This document shows, one piece after another, positions 26,617 through 35,952 of a stretch of 64,000 nucleotides of DNA (positions within the stretch are counted from its first letter, which is position 1; each line of letters starts with the position of its first letter). The DNA comes from Planctomycetota bacterium. GTDB taxonomy: Bacteria > Planctomycetota > UBA1135 > GCA-002686595. Location: the NCBI GenBank assembly GCA_002862085.1, contig PKCK01000072.1, forward strand, positions 34,921 through 98,920. Reading direction: 5' to 3'. Position numbers and translations under genes: made by a program. The notes beneath the pieces are model-generated. The model ran no database searches. It was given only the letters and a program-made list of their open reading frames with translations, and had not been told where the DNA came from.

Positions 26617-28896
26617 ATGACCCAACCGTCCACGCCCCTCGCCCAGCGGCTCCGCCGCGCCGCGCTCGGTACGCTCCGCGCACCGCTCGGCTTCGCGCTG
26701 GTGGCCTTCGCCGCGCTCCCGACGGCGACCGCGGCGCCCCTCCAGGGCGACGATCCGCTCCCGCCGATCCAGGAGCTGGGCAGCACCTACGTCCTCAACT
26801 TCGCGCAAGGCGAGGACGAGGAGAGCATGTCGCTCTTCCAGTTCACGCAGGCCTGCCAGCAGGTGACGGGGCGCCAGTTCACCTGGAACGAGGACACGGA
26901 GGGGCTCCTGAAGCAGCGCCGCGTGCGGCTGATCGGCACCAAGTCGATCCAGAAGGACCGCTTCTACTCGTTCTTCCAGGTGATGATGATCATCAGCGAC
27001 TTCGTCTGCACCGAGATCGGGGAGGACGACATCGCGGTCATCAAGATCGATTCGCTCCAGGGGCAGGGCCGATCCAACCTCCGCGCGAGCGCGATCTACG
27101 TCGAGCCCGAGGAGCTCGACGACTACAAGGACCAGCCCGCGACGCTGATCACCACCGTGGTCACGCTGCCCAACACCGACGTGCGCCAGGTCTCGAACTC
27201 GATGCGCACGATGATCACCGACGCCAACACGCAGCAGATGCTGCCGGCGGGGACGTCGAACTCCATGGTCCTCGTGGGCTTCGGCAGCAACGTGGTGGCC
27301 ATGGCGAACATGCTGACGATCATCGACGAGGCGTCGAAGGTCGACATCCCCGAGCCGATCTTCGACAAGGTCAAGCTCGAGTACGCCGATGCCAGCGAGG
27401 TGCAGCCGATCATCGAGGAGCTGCTGGAAGCGGCGAACCAGACCGCGCGCAACCAGGTGGCGGCCGCCGGCCCCCAGGGCGTCCGGCCCGGCCAGAACAA
27501 CGGCGAGGCGAAGCTCACGGTCGACGCGCGGACGAACTCCCTCCTGATCACCGCGCTTCCCGAGGACATGCCTCGCATCAAGGAGCTGATCGCTCAGCTC
27601 GACGTCGACATCGTCGAGCGCGAGCGCAGCTACCACATCTACGCGCTCGAGAACGTGGGCGCGGAGGACCTCGCCGAGACGCTGAACGAATTCCTGGAGG
27701 ACGCGGTTCAGCTCGACACTCGCGGCGCCGGCAACAACACCCGCGGCGGCCAGGCCCCGCGCTCCTCGACCAACAACCGCGAGTTCGTCGTGGTCGCGGA
27801 CCCCGAGACCAACTCCCTGCTCATCGCGGCGAACCGGACCCAGTACCAGGAGCTCCAGGCCCTCGTCGAGCGCCTCGACCGACGTCAGGACCAGGTCCTG
27901 ATCGAGACGGCACTGATCGAGACCTCCGGCAGCGACTTCCTCGACATCGGCGTCGAGCTGGGCTTCGCGGACATCCCCGGCGCGACTGAGGAGGGCGGCG
28001 TCGGCGTCACGAGCTTCGGCCTCTCGACCCTCGTCGATTCCGACGGTGACGGCGTCGTGGACCTGCGTACGCCGAACGTCAGCCAGGGCGTCACGGCCGG
28101 CATCATCGACGGCAACGACTTCTCGATCCCGGCGCTGCTCGCGCTGCTGGAGACCAAGCAGGACTCCAACGTCCTCAACGTGCCGAGCGTCCTGGTGAAC
28201 AACAACGCCGTCGCTCGCGTCTCGCAGCTCACGGAACAGCCGACGACCCAGATCACCGCCGTCGGCGGCGGCGTCGGCACCGGCCAGACCCAGGAGAACT
28301 TCGCCGGGTACGAGCCCGCGGGGATCACGATGGAGATCTCCCCCTCCATCAGCGCGTCGCGCTACCTGCGACTGAACGTCTTCCTCGAGGTCTCGACCTT
28401 CGTCGGCGCGGTGAGCGGCGCGATCCCGCCCGTCAGGGTGACGCGGACCATCGAGACCGAGGTCAACGTGCCGGACGGAGCGACCATGGTCATCGGCGGC
28501 ATCGTGATCGACAACGAGGCCAACACGACCAACCAGGTCCCGTGGATCGGTGACATCCCGCTGCTCGGCCGCCTCTTCCGCCGCGACTCGAAGAACAAGG
28601 ACCGCACGGTTCTCTACTTCTTCGTCACCCCGCACATCCTCCAGGACAAGGACTTCGCCGACCTCGCCGAGATCTCGTTCCGCAAGAAGCTCGAGGCCTC
28701 CGAGTTCATCGGCCTGGACCGTGTCCAGCAGGTGGACCCGACCTTCGGCATCGACGCGGAGACGGGCTCCCCCGTGTCGCTCGAGGGCTTCGATCTTCCC
28801 CTCTACACGCCGCCCGCCCGCGGCGAGACCGACGGCGAGAACGTCGGCATCACGCCCTACGAAGCGTCCCGCAAGCTGAGCGGCGACAACGACTGA
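26617..28896 (+). CDS. gspD: Type II secretion system secretin GspD
   Basis: The 759-residue protein is the outer-membrane channel of a type II secretion or related pilus system. A signal peptide (LGFALVAFAALPTATA) is followed by N-domains with repeating KH-like folds (TLPNTDVRQVSNSMRTMI; YADASEVQPIIEELLEAAN; YALENVGAEDLAETLNEFL). An Asn/Arg-rich spacer (NNTRGGQAPRSSTNN) comes next, and then the secretin core with ETALIETSGSDFLDIGVELGF, VPSVLVNNN, VPDGATMVIGGIV and the terminal VPWIGDIPLLGRLFRR signature. The ATG at 26617 starts a normal signal peptide; longer in-frame starts exist at 26563 and 26521. It heads an operon with gspE, gspF and the pilins, which are 34 bases or fewer apart apart from one 40-base gap. 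Confidence 0.93.
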   Translation: MTQPSTPLAQRLRRAALGTLRAPLGFALVAFAALPTATAAPLQGDDPLPPIQELGSTYVLNFAQGEDEESMSLFQFTQACQQVTGRQFTWNEDTEGLLKQRRVRLIGTKSIQKDRFYSFFQVMMIISDFVCTEIGEDDIAVIKIDSLQGQGRSNLRASAIYVEPEELDDYKDQPATLITTVVTLPNTDVRQVSNSMRTMITDANTQQMLPAGTSNSMVLVGFGSNVVAMANMLTIIDEASKVDIPEPIFDKVKLEYADASEVQPIIEELLEAANQTARNQVAAAGPQGVRPGQNNGEAKLTVDARTNSLLITALPEDMPRIKELIAQLDVDIVERERSYHIYALENVGAEDLAETLNEFLEDAVQLDTRGAGNNTRGGQAPRSSTNNREFVVVADPETNSLLIAANRTQYQELQALVERLDRRQDQVLIETALIETSGSDFLDIGVELGFADIPGATEEGGVGVTSFGLSTLVDSDGDGVVDLRTPNVSQGVTAGIIDGNDFSIPALLALLETKQDSNVLNVPSVLVNNNAVARVSQLTEQPTTQITAVGGGVGTGQTQENFAGYEPAGITMEISPSISASRYLRLNVFLEVSTFVGAVSGAIPPVRVTRTIETEVNVPDGATMVIGGIVIDNEANTTNQVPWIGDIPLLGRLFRRDSKNKDRTVLYFFVTPHILQDKDFADLAEISFRKKLEASEFIGLDRVQQVDPTFGIDAETGSPVSLEGFDLPLYTPPARGETDGENVGITPYEASRKLSGDND

Positions 28897-28930
28897 CCCG
28901 GCCCTCGGCGCGACCACGCATCCCATCACC

Positions 28931-30631
28931 ATGGTGAGCATCGGAGACATGCTGCTCGACGCGGGGCTGACCCGCGATCGGCTCGAAGAGTGCCGCGGGG
29001 TCGCCGCGACGAACGGTGAGTCCCTCGATCGAGTGATCTTGACCAAGGGGTACATGGAGGAGAACACGCTCCTCCAGGTCTACGCCAAGCTCCTCGGCTA
29101 CGAGTTCCGCAAGTCGCTCGACGGCACCAAGGTGCCGGGCTCCTTCGTCGACCAGGTCCCCGTGCACTTCGCGCGGAACTACAACCTGGTGGCGCTCGAG
29201 GCGACGGATGACGGGCTCAAGGTCGCGACCTGCTCACCTCTCGACCCGCATCCGATGGACGACCTCTCGTCCCTCCTGGGGGTCGAGGTCGACGCGGTGC
29301 TCGCGCCCAAGCCCGAGATCACCACCCTCATCGCGAGGGCCTACCGTCACAAGGCGGACGGGGTCGACGAAGCGCTCGACGCCGTGGCGGAGGACGGCGA
29401 CATCGGCTCCCTGGCGGCGGAGATCGACGACTCGGAGGACGTGCTCGACGTCTCCAACAAGGCGCCGATCATCAAGCTCGTCAACACCATCCTGTTCCAG
29501 GCGCTGAAGCTGCGCGCGTCCGACGTGCACTTCCAGCCCTACCCGGACAGGATGCAGGTGCGCTTCCGCATCGACGGCATCCTCTACGACATGGACGCGA
29601 TCCCCAAGCGCGTCCAGGACGCGATCATCAGCCGCGTCAAGGTCATGGGCAAGATGGACATCGCGGAGCGCCGCCTGCCCCAGGACGGCCGCGCCACGAT
29701 CCGCCTCGGAGACGGCGAGGTCGACGTCCGGATCAGCTCGGTGCCCACGAGCACGGGCGAGCGGATCGTCATGCGACTGCTCGACAAGACCGCCAAGCTC
29801 TACCGACTCGACGAGATCGGCCTCGACCAGTCCAACCTGGGCATGATCCGGGACTACCTGGACTACAACCACGGCATCATCCTCGTCACCGGCCCGACCG
29901 GATCCGGCAAGACCACGACGCTCTACGCGTCGATGGCGGAGATCGACACGACCCGGAAGAACATCCTCACCATCGAGGACCCGGTCGAGTACGCCGTCGG
30001 CGGCGTGAGCCAGGTCCAGGTGAACACGAAGAAGGGCCTCACCTTCGCCTCCGGCCTCCGCTCGTTCCTGCGCCAGGATCCCGACGTGATGATGGTGGGT
30101 GAGATCCGGGACCTCGAGACGGCCGAGGTCGCGATCCGCGCGGCCCTCACCGGTCACCTCGTGTTCTCCACCGTGCACACCAACGACTCGGCCAGCACGA
30201 TCACGCGAATGGTCGACCAGGGCGTGGAGCCCTACCTCGTCGCGTCGTCCATCGTTCTCATCATCGCCCAGCGCCTCGTGCGGACGATCTGCCCCCACTG
30301 CAAGACGGTGGTCCCGATCGACGAGGAGTGGACGGCCAAGCTGAAGAAGGTCGGTATGGACCCCGCTGAACTCGGCGGCGAGATCGCCTACGGTCCGGGC
30401 TGCGACGAGTGCTTCCAGTCGGGCTACGCCGGCCGGACCGCGATCTACGAGTTCCTCCCGGTCACCGAGCGCATCCGGACGATGGTCATGGAGGGCGCGA
30501 GCGCCACCGAGATCAAGAAGGAGCAGATCACCGAGGGCTTCCAGACCCTGCGCAGCGACGGCCGCGACAAGATCCGGCAGGGGCTCACGACGCCTGACGA
30601 GGTCCTTCGCGTGACCCAGCTCGACGTTTGA
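28931..30631 (+). CDS. gspE: Type II secretion ATPase GspE
   Basis: The 566-residue cytoplasmic ATPase powers assembly of the pseudopilus. The N-terminal GspE-N domain (about 1-145) includes LLQVYAKLLGYEF. The RecA-like core has Walker A GPTGSGKT (321-328), the Asp box, Walker B (DPDVMMVGEIRD) and the His box LTGHLVFSTVHTND. A zinc-binding tetracysteine C454-PH-C457 and C491-DE-C494 (CPHC...CDEC) is typical of GspE and PilB. The ATG at 28931 lies 34 bases after the secretin stop. Together with gspF it forms the inner-membrane motor. Confidence 0.95.
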   Translation: MVSIGDMLLDAGLTRDRLEECRGVAATNGESLDRVILTKGYMEENTLLQVYAKLLGYEFRKSLDGTKVPGSFVDQVPVHFARNYNLVALEATDDGLKVATCSPLDPHPMDDLSSLLGVEVDAVLAPKPEITTLIARAYRHKADGVDEALDAVAEDGDIGSLAAEIDDSEDVLDVSNKAPIIKLVNTILFQALKLRASDVHFQPYPDRMQVRFRIDGILYDMDAIPKRVQDAIISRVKVMGKMDIAERRLPQDGRATIRLGDGEVDVRISSVPTSTGERIVMRLLDKTAKLYRLDEIGLDQSNLGMIRDYLDYNHGIILVTGPTGSGKTTTLYASMAEIDTTRKNILTIEDPVEYAVGGVSQVQVNTKKGLTFASGLRSFLRQDPDVMMVGEIRDLETAEVAIRAALTGHLVFSTVHTNDSASTITRMVDQGVEPYLVASSIVLIIAQRLVRTICPHCKTVVPIDEEWTAKLKKVGMDPAELGGEIAYGPGCDECFQSGYAGRTAIYEFLPVTERIRTMVMEGASATEIKKEQITEGFQTLRSDGRDKIRQGLTTPDEVLRVTQLDV

Positions 30632-30656
30632 GCCCGGACCGCGGACGCAACCGACC

Positions 30657-31928
30657 ATGCCCATTTACGAGTACAAGGCCTTCGCCGCCGGCGGCGCCAC
30701 GGCGACCGGGATCGTCGACGCCGACACCGAGCGAGACGCGCGGGCCAAGCTTCGTAAGGACAACCTGCTCGTCACCAAGCTGACGGAAACGCGCGGCGGC
30801 AAGAAGGTCAAGCGCTCCAAGGGCAAGGGCAAGGGCAAGGGGAGCGTCACCGGAGGACTCCTCGCGGCGCGCGCAGCCGCTCAGGGCCCTGGTTCCCGCG
30901 AGATCGACATCGTCTGCGGGATGACCCGCCAGCTCGCGACCCTCCTGGGCTCCGGCATCGCGCTCAACGAGGCCCTCTCCGCCCTCGTCGACCAGGCCGA
31001 GCAGCGCAAGGTGGAGACCCTGTGCCGCGAGATCCGTGAGGACATCCAGCAGGGCTCGAACCTGGCCGACTCGCTCACCAAACACCCCGGCTGGTACTCG
31101 CCCCTCTACGTCAACATGGTCCGCGCGGGCCAGGCGGCCGGCAACCTGGACACGGTGCTGACCAGGCTCGCGGACTACCTGCAGGGCCAGCGCGCCATGC
31201 GCCGCAAGATCGTCGGAGCGCTCACCTATCCGCTCATGATGATCGGCATCGGCTTCATCGTCGTGACGATCCTCATGGCGAAGGTCGTCCCTGAGATCAC
31301 GCGCATGCTGCTCGATCAGGACCAGACCCTTCCCGCCTCCACGCGACTGCTCGTCACCCTGAGCGACGGGTTCAAGGCGTACTGGTGGCTGATGTTCCTG
31401 ACCATCGCCCTCGCGTCCTTCATCTTCGAGCGCATCTACAAGAAGGGCGCCGAGGGACGCCTGAGGATCGACCGCTTCATCCTCTCCGTCCCGGTGCTCG
31501 GCGATCTGATGCGCAAGGCGGCGGTCTCCCGTTTCACGCGGACCCTGTCGACCCTCCTACAGAGCGGCGTCCCCGCCATCCAGAGCCTCGAGATCACGGA
31601 GACCGTCGTGGGGAACCGCGTGATCGCCGACGCCACCCGGCACATCCGCGAGCGCGTCGTCGAGGGCACGGACGTCTCCACGCCCCTGAAGCAGACCGGG
31701 GCCTTCCCCACCACCGTGGGCTACATGGTCGCGGTCGGAGAGCAATCCGGTGAGCTCGAGGAAATGCTCGACCGGATCGCGCTGGCTTACGATGAGGAGC
31801 TCGAGGTCGCCGCGGAGCGTTTCACGAGCCTTCTCGAGCCGATCATGATCGTCCTTCTCGCCGGCGTCGTCGGATACATCGTCTTCGCCATCGTGGTCCC
31901 GATCCTGGAGATCGGACAGGTCAACTGA
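30657..31928 (+). CDS. gspF: Type II secretion inner-membrane platform protein GspF
   Basis: The 423-residue protein starts with the family motif MPIYEYKAFAAGG and has two repeated T2SSF domains (IVCGMTRQLATLLGSGIALNEAL; FTRTLSTLLQSGVPAIQSLEI) and three membrane segments (LTYPLMMIGIGFIVVTILMA; WWLMFLTIALASFIFERIY; IMIVLLAGVVGYIVFAIVVP). It couples GspE to pseudopilin assembly. A Lys/Gly-rich insert (about residues 57-66, SKGKGKGKG) lies between the first strand region and the first domain, and is low-complexity. Confidence 0.95.
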   Translation: MPIYEYKAFAAGGATATGIVDADTERDARAKLRKDNLLVTKLTETRGGKKVKRSKGKGKGKGSVTGGLLAARAAAQGPGSREIDIVCGMTRQLATLLGSGIALNEALSALVDQAEQRKVETLCREIREDIQQGSNLADSLTKHPGWYSPLYVNMVRAGQAAGNLDTVLTRLADYLQGQRAMRRKIVGALTYPLMMIGIGFIVVTILMAKVVPEITRMLLDQDQTLPASTRLLVTLSDGFKAYWWLMFLTIALASFIFERIYKKGAEGRLRIDRFILSVPVLGDLMRKAAVSRFTRTLSTLLQSGVPAIQSLEITETVVGNRVIADATRHIRERVVEGTDVSTPLKQTGAFPTTVGYMVAVGEQSGELEEMLDRIALAYDEELEVAAERFTSLLEPIMIVLLAGVVGYIVFAIVVPILEIGQVN

Positions 31929-31968
31929 ACGCAGGAAAGCGACTCCACCGAGCCCGTCATCACCACCA

Positions 31969-32403
31969 ATGAAAACCAGCCACCACATCCCCAGCCGCGC
32001 CGCGAGCGCGGGCTTCTCCCTCGCCGAACTGATGGTCGTCATCGTGATCATCGGACTGCTCGGTACGGTCGTCGTCCCCAACGTCCTGTCCCGGCTGAGC
32101 ACCAGCCAGGTCAGCACCACCGCCGCCAGCATCAACCAGATCGAGACGGCGGCCGAGCTGTTCCGTATGGACAACAACCGCTGGCCGGAGACCGTGGAGG
32201 AGCTGGTCACGAAGGACGACCGCGGCACCTCCTACCTCAAGGGCGAGCGGGCCCCCACCGACGCGTGGAACAACGAGTTCGTCCTCGAGGTCGACGGCAG
32301 TGAGCTGCTCATCTGGTCCATGGGCCAGGACGGCTCCGAGGGCGGCGAGGGGCTCGACATGGACTTCAACAACCGGATGATCCGCAACAAAGAGGTCAAG
32401 TGA
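31969..32403 (+). CDS. gspG: Major pseudopilin GspG-like protein
   Basis: The 144-residue protein has a class III signal: a positively charged leader, then the prepilin-peptidase site AG/FSLAELMVVIVIIGLLG with Phe+1 and Glu+5, followed by an amphipathic helix. The C-terminal part has the GspG pattern (YLKGERAPTDAWNNEFVLEV, DGSEGGEGLDMDFNN), where Asp residues near DGSEGG and DMD could bind the structural calcium. It would be the main subunit of the pseudopilus. The 3' end overlaps the next pilin start by four bases (GTGA). Confidence 0.9.
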   Translation: MKTSHHIPSRAASAGFSLAELMVVIVIIGLLGTVVVPNVLSRLSTSQVSTTAASINQIETAAELFRMDNNRWPETVEELVTKDDRGTSYLKGERAPTDAWNNEFVLEVDGSELLIWSMGQDGSEGGEGLDMDFNNRMIRNKEVK

Positions 32404-32966
32404 TCTCGTCGGGCGGACGGCGCGCTCGCGGGGGTTTCAGCCTCGTCGAGCTCCTGGGCGTGATGGCCGTCATCGCGTTCATGTTCACGGTGGCCGGCGT
32501 CAGCATCGACGCCTTCGTCCCCAAGGAGCGCCTGAACACCGCCGTCCGCACCCTCACCGAGCAGCTCCGCGAGCTCCGCTCGGAGGCGATCAGCCGTAAC
32601 CTGCAGTACTACGTCGAGTACGACCTCGACGAGCACCGCTTCCGCCGCTACACGCCTTTCTCCATCGAGGGCGCGCTCTTCCGTGAGGGTGAGGACGACG
32701 ACGAGGAGCGCTTCGTCTTCCCCTGGGAGAACCTCCCCCCCGGCGTCGAGTTCGCGGCCGTGGACGTGGCTGGCGACGTCCGGACCGATGGGAGGACCTT
32801 CGCGCGCTTCGACCCGAGAGGGGCCGCGTCGGATCACATCGTCACGCTGTACCAGCCGCGGTACGCGAACTACTTCACGGTCGAGGTCCTCGCCCTCACC
32901 GGGACGTTCAAGTTCCACCGCGGGCTCTACGAGCGCGAACCCGCCGACGACGGAGACTTCGAGTGA
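32400..32966 (+). CDS. Minor pseudopilin, GspH-like
   Basis: The 188-residue protein has a short basic leader and the prepilin site GG/FSLVELLGVMAVIAFM with Glu+5. The region after the helix (ERLNTAVRTLTEQLRELRSEAISRNLQYYVEYDLDEHRF) matches the GspH/FimT pattern of DNA- or sample-contact minor pilins, and YYVEYDLDEHRFRRYTPF is a beta-sheet head. Acidic clusters (EGEDDDEERF) are present. The GTG start at 32400 overlaps the gspG stop by four bases. Confidence 0.8.
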   Translation: MISSGGRRARGGFSLVELLGVMAVIAFMFTVAGVSIDAFVPKERLNTAVRTLTEQLRELRSEAISRNLQYYVEYDLDEHRFRRYTPFSIEGALFREGEDDDEERFVFPWENLPPGVEFAAVDVAGDVRTDGRTFARFDPRGAASDHIVTLYQPRYANYFTVEVLALTGTFKFHRGLYEREPADDGDFE

Positions 32967-33592
32967 GACGCTCACCGTTGTCCGCTCGGCCCGCGAACGG
33001 GGGCTTCACCCTCGCTGAGGCGGCCGTCACCATCGCCATCGTGGGCATCGTCCTGCTCGCGGTCATGCAGGGACTGCAGGGCGCGAAGATGGCGTCCCTC
33101 AACGTCAAGAACCAGAAGACGGCCTACGAGCTGGGGACCGGCTTGCTCGGCGAGATCCGCGTCGGTCTCTACCGCGAAGAGCTCGAGTCGGGCTTGACCG
33201 GAGACTTCGCCGAGCAGGACGAGCCGGAATTCCGCTGGGAGGTCTCCCTCGGTGACGACGTCTTCACCGAAGGAGAGGACGACGCGGATCGCCCCTTCGA
33301 CAACCTCCAGGATCGCCGCGACCGGGAAGAGGATCGCGAGAACAGCAGCGATTCTCGTTTCACCGACGACGAGGACGAGGATGCCGCCGAGCCCTTCGAG
33401 AAGGTGAAGCTCAGGATCACCTACCCCGCGGTCGAGGAGTACCCGACGGAGCTCCTCCTCGAGGCCTGGATCCCCTGGGTCGAGGTCTACGGCCCGGAGG
33501 AGGAGGACGAGCTCGAGGGCCAGTCCGTGGGCGGTCCGCCGGGCCAGAACGACGGTGGCAGCTCCGCCGTGCCGCCCTCGGAGGGGAGGTGA
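32963..33592 (+). CDS. Minor pseudopilin, GspI-like
   Basis: The 209-residue protein begins with a basic leader and the prepilin site GG/FTLAEAAVTIAIVGIVL (Phe+1, Glu+5), followed by the GspI-like ALKNQ equivalent MASLNVKNQKTAYELGTGLLGEI. The middle carries a very acidic Asp/Glu/Arg insert (about 92-137, with DRRDREEDRENSSD), and the C-terminal 30 residues are Gly/Ser/Pro-rich. Such inserts are absent from ordinary GspI. It probably belongs to the pseudopilus tip with GspH and GspJ. GTG start at 32963 overlaps the preceding stop by four bases. Confidence 0.75.
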   Translation: MRRSPLSARPANGGFTLAEAAVTIAIVGIVLLAVMQGLQGAKMASLNVKNQKTAYELGTGLLGEIRVGLYREELESGLTGDFAEQDEPEFRWEVSLGDDVFTEGEDDADRPFDNLQDRRDREEDRENSSDSRFTDDEDEDAAEPFEKVKLRITYPAVEEYPTELLLEAWIPWVEVYGPEEEDELEGQSVGGPPGQNDGGSSAVPPSEGR

Positions 33593-34536
33593 CCATGCGA
33601 CGCCATCGAAAGACGCACGCCTCGGCGGCGGGCTTCACGCTCGTGGAGGTTCTGATCGCGGCGCTCATCATGGGCATGATGTTCATGAGCATCAGCAAGC
33701 TCATGCAGTCGGCGCGGCAGACCCGCGACACCATCCACAACTTCCAGGAGACGCAGCTCGCAGGACCAGCGATCCTCGAGATGCTCAGCGTCGACGTCGC
33801 CGGCCTCTTCACGTTCAACCGAGAGCGCCAGTTCTGGGTCGGGATCACCGACCGCACCGTCAACGGGCTCGACGCGGACAGGATCGACTTCGTCACGACC
33901 TCGGACAGCCTGCTCGCCATCTCCGACCTCGGGGACGAGGACCGCCCGGTTCGCGCCGACTACAACGAGGTCGGCTACGTGCTGCGCCCGAACCCCGACA
34001 ACGACGAGTTCCTCGAGCTCTACCGGCGCGAGGACTACGGGATCGACGAGGAGCCCATGCGCGGCGGGGAGTACACCTTCCTCTCGAACCAGGTGAAGGG
34101 GTTCAACATCGAGGTCTACGAGGAGGACGGCCCCGATTCCGACCCCGTGGACGACTGGGGCCCCTCCGCAGGCGACCCCGAGCGGGTCGGGCTCCCTGCC
34201 TTCGCCAAGATCACGCTCACGATCGAGCTGAAGCCCCGCATCGATCGTGAGTCGATGGATCGGACGGGCAGGGACCGCCGGACCATCGACTACGTCCGCT
34301 ACGTCCGGTTCCCCGAGCGACTTCGCTTCGAGGAGGAGGCGATCCCTCGCCTGACGATCCCCAACGCCCCCGGTGCTGCGGGACAGGGCGACGGCACGGA
34401 CCCGGACGACCCCGCGAACGACGCGGGCAACCTCGACCCGTCCGGCGTCCTGACCGGCAGGGCGGGCGGCGGCCGCGGCGGCGCCGGGGCCGGGGCCGGT
34501 TCGACCAGGCCCAAGAACGCCGACGGCGGGCGCTGA
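33589..34536 (+). CDS. Minor pseudopilin, GspJ-like, with Gly-rich tail
   Basis: The 315-residue protein has a Lys/Arg/His leader and prepilin site AG/FTLVEVLIAALIMGMMF (Glu+5), then GspJ-like LAGPAILEMLSVDVAGLFTF. The globular head (about 60-255) is acidic. The last ~60 residues are Asp/Asn/Gly-rich with a low-complexity GRAGGGRGGAGAGAG run. It closes the operon, and no GspK, C, L, M, N or prepilin peptidase follows. GTG at 33589 overlaps the preceding stop by four bases; an ATG two codons later is an alternative. Confidence 0.75.
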   Translation: MTMRRHRKTHASAAGFTLVEVLIAALIMGMMFMSISKLMQSARQTRDTIHNFQETQLAGPAILEMLSVDVAGLFTFNRERQFWVGITDRTVNGLDADRIDFVTTSDSLLAISDLGDEDRPVRADYNEVGYVLRPNPDNDEFLELYRREDYGIDEEPMRGGEYTFLSNQVKGFNIEVYEEDGPDSDPVDDWGPSAGDPERVGLPAFAKITLTIELKPRIDRESMDRTGRDRRTIDYVRYVRFPERLRFEEEAIPRLTIPNAPGAAGQGDGTDPDDPANDAGNLDPSGVLTGRAGGGRGGAGAGAGSTRPKNADGGR

Positions 34537-34546
34537 GCGCGACGGC

Positions 34547-34574
34547 TCCGAGGGCCGCGCTGGCCCCGGTCGGA
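34547..34574. terminator. Imperfect hairpin after the pilin operon
   Basis: Arms TCCGAGGGCC and GGCCC-x4-CGGA, with a four-base bulge, close a 5-base loop between the pilin operon (stop 34536) and the convergent serS (end 34584). There is no T-run, so it is a weak candidate. Confidence 0.3.
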
Positions 34575-34583
34575 GATGGCGCG

Positions 34584-35861
34584 TCAGATCGGATCGCCGA
34601 TCACGCTCCGACCACCCATCGTGGGTCGGAGGGGTTCGGGGACCGAGACGGTTCCATCGGCGTTCTGGTGATTCTCGACCAGCGCGATCAGCATGCGCGT
34701 CGACGCGGCGACCGTGTTGTTGAGGGTGTGGCAGTGGTGCACCTTGCCCTGCTCGTCTCGGTAGCGCAGCGACAGCCGACGCGCCTGGAAGTCGTGGAAC
34801 CGCGACGCGCTGTGCGTCTCCCCGAAGCTCTCCCTGCTCGGCATCCAGGTCTCGATGTCGAACTTCTGCACCTGCGGCTGACCGAGGTCGCCGCCGCAGA
34901 CGTTCACCACGCGGTAGGGCAGCTGGAGCGACTGGAGGAGAGCCTCCGAGTTGCCGAGGATCGCTTCATGGTGCGCGAGACTTCGGTCCTCGTCCGCGAC
35001 GTCGATCACGACCTGCTCGACCTTCTGGAACTGATGGACCCGGTAGAGACCCTTCGTGTCCTTCCCGTAGGTCCCGGCCTCGCGCCGGTAGCAGGTCGAC
35101 TGAGCGACGAACTTCATCGGGAGGTCGGCGCCCTCGAGGATCTCGTCCTGGTGAAGCGCCGTCACGGGGACCTCCGCCGTACCGACGAGGCACAGATCGT
35201 CTCGCTCGTCGCAGCGATAAGCCTGATCCTCACCGCCGGGGAAGTACCCGGTACCCACCATGGTCTCGCGCCGGACGAGCGTCGGGACCGAGAGGGGGGT
35301 GAATCCGCGCGCGACCATCGAGTCGAAGGCGAAGCGCATGACAGCGTGCTCGAGGAGCGCGAGGTCGCCGCGCAGCACGTAGTTCCGGGAACCCGAGAGC
35401 CGGGCCCCGCGCTCGATGTCGAGCCAACCGTGGGCGTTGCCGAGCTCGATGTGACTGCGCGGCTCGAAGTCGAAGTCGCGCGGCTCGCCCCACCGCTTGA
35501 TCTCGACGTTGTCCTCGTCCGTCGCTCCCGAGGGGACCTCCTCAGCGGGGATGTTCGGAACGAGCAGGAGCAGCTCACGGATCTCCTCATCGATCTCCTT
35601 GGACCGAGCCTCGAGTGCCTTCAGCGCCTGCTTCTGCTCGGCCTGGGCCGCGACGAGCGCTGGACGCTCCTCTGCGCTGGCCTGGGCGATCTTCTTCCCC
35701 GCTTGCTTCGACTCGGCTCGGAGGCCGTCGAGGCGGGTCACGACGTCCTTGCGCTCACCGTCCAGCGCGACGATCCGGTCGACGTCGCATTCGATGTGCT
35801 TCTTGAGGGCGCCAGCCTTCACGCGATCGGGCTCGGCGACGATGAGTTTTAGGGGCAGCAC
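34584..35861 (-). CDS. serS: Seryl-tRNA synthetase
   Basis: The 425-residue class II synthetase charges tRNA(Ser). The N-terminal long antiparallel coiled-coil arm (about 30-105, with RAESKQAGKKIAQASAEERPALVAAQAEQ) binds the tRNA long arm. Motif 2 is FVAQSTCYRREAGTYGKDTKGLYRVHQF and motif 3 is NNTVAASTRMLIALVENHQ, including the invariant motif-3 arginine. The GTG at 35861 gives the family start LPLKLIVAEPDRVKAG; the frame remains open to 35921 upstream. Length matches typical bacterial SerRS. It is convergent with the pilin operon. Confidence 0.95.
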   Translation of the reverse strand: MLPLKLIVAEPDRVKAGALKKHIECDVDRIVALDGERKDVVTRLDGLRAESKQAGKKIAQASAEERPALVAAQAEQKQALKALEARSKEIDEEIRELLLLVPNIPAEEVPSGATDEDNVEIKRWGEPRDFDFEPRSHIELGNAHGWLDIERGARLSGSRNYVLRGDLALLEHAVMRFAFDSMVARGFTPLSVPTLVRRETMVGTGYFPGGEDQAYRCDERDDLCLVGTAEVPVTALHQDEILEGADLPMKFVAQSTCYRREAGTYGKDTKGLYRVHQFQKVEQVVIDVADEDRSLAHHEAILGNSEALLQSLQLPYRVVNVCGGDLGQPQVQKFDIETWMPSRESFGETHSASRFHDFQARRLSLRYRDEQGKVHHCHTLNNTVAASTRMLIALVENHQNADGTVSVPEPLRPTMGGRSVIGDPI

Positions 35862-35952
35862 GTGGGCCGCGGACCCGACATCGCGGGCCCGCAAATTGGA
35901 TCTTCGGTGGGGATGCAGCACGCGCGACGACGGCCGCCGCGCGCCAAGGGTG

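Noticed and set aside
26161..29067. 968-residue open frame on the minus strand opposite the secretin gene
   Set aside because: It has the low-complexity Asp/Val/Arg/Leu-rich composition of an antisense frame, and the opposite strand carries clear gspD and gspE start motifs.
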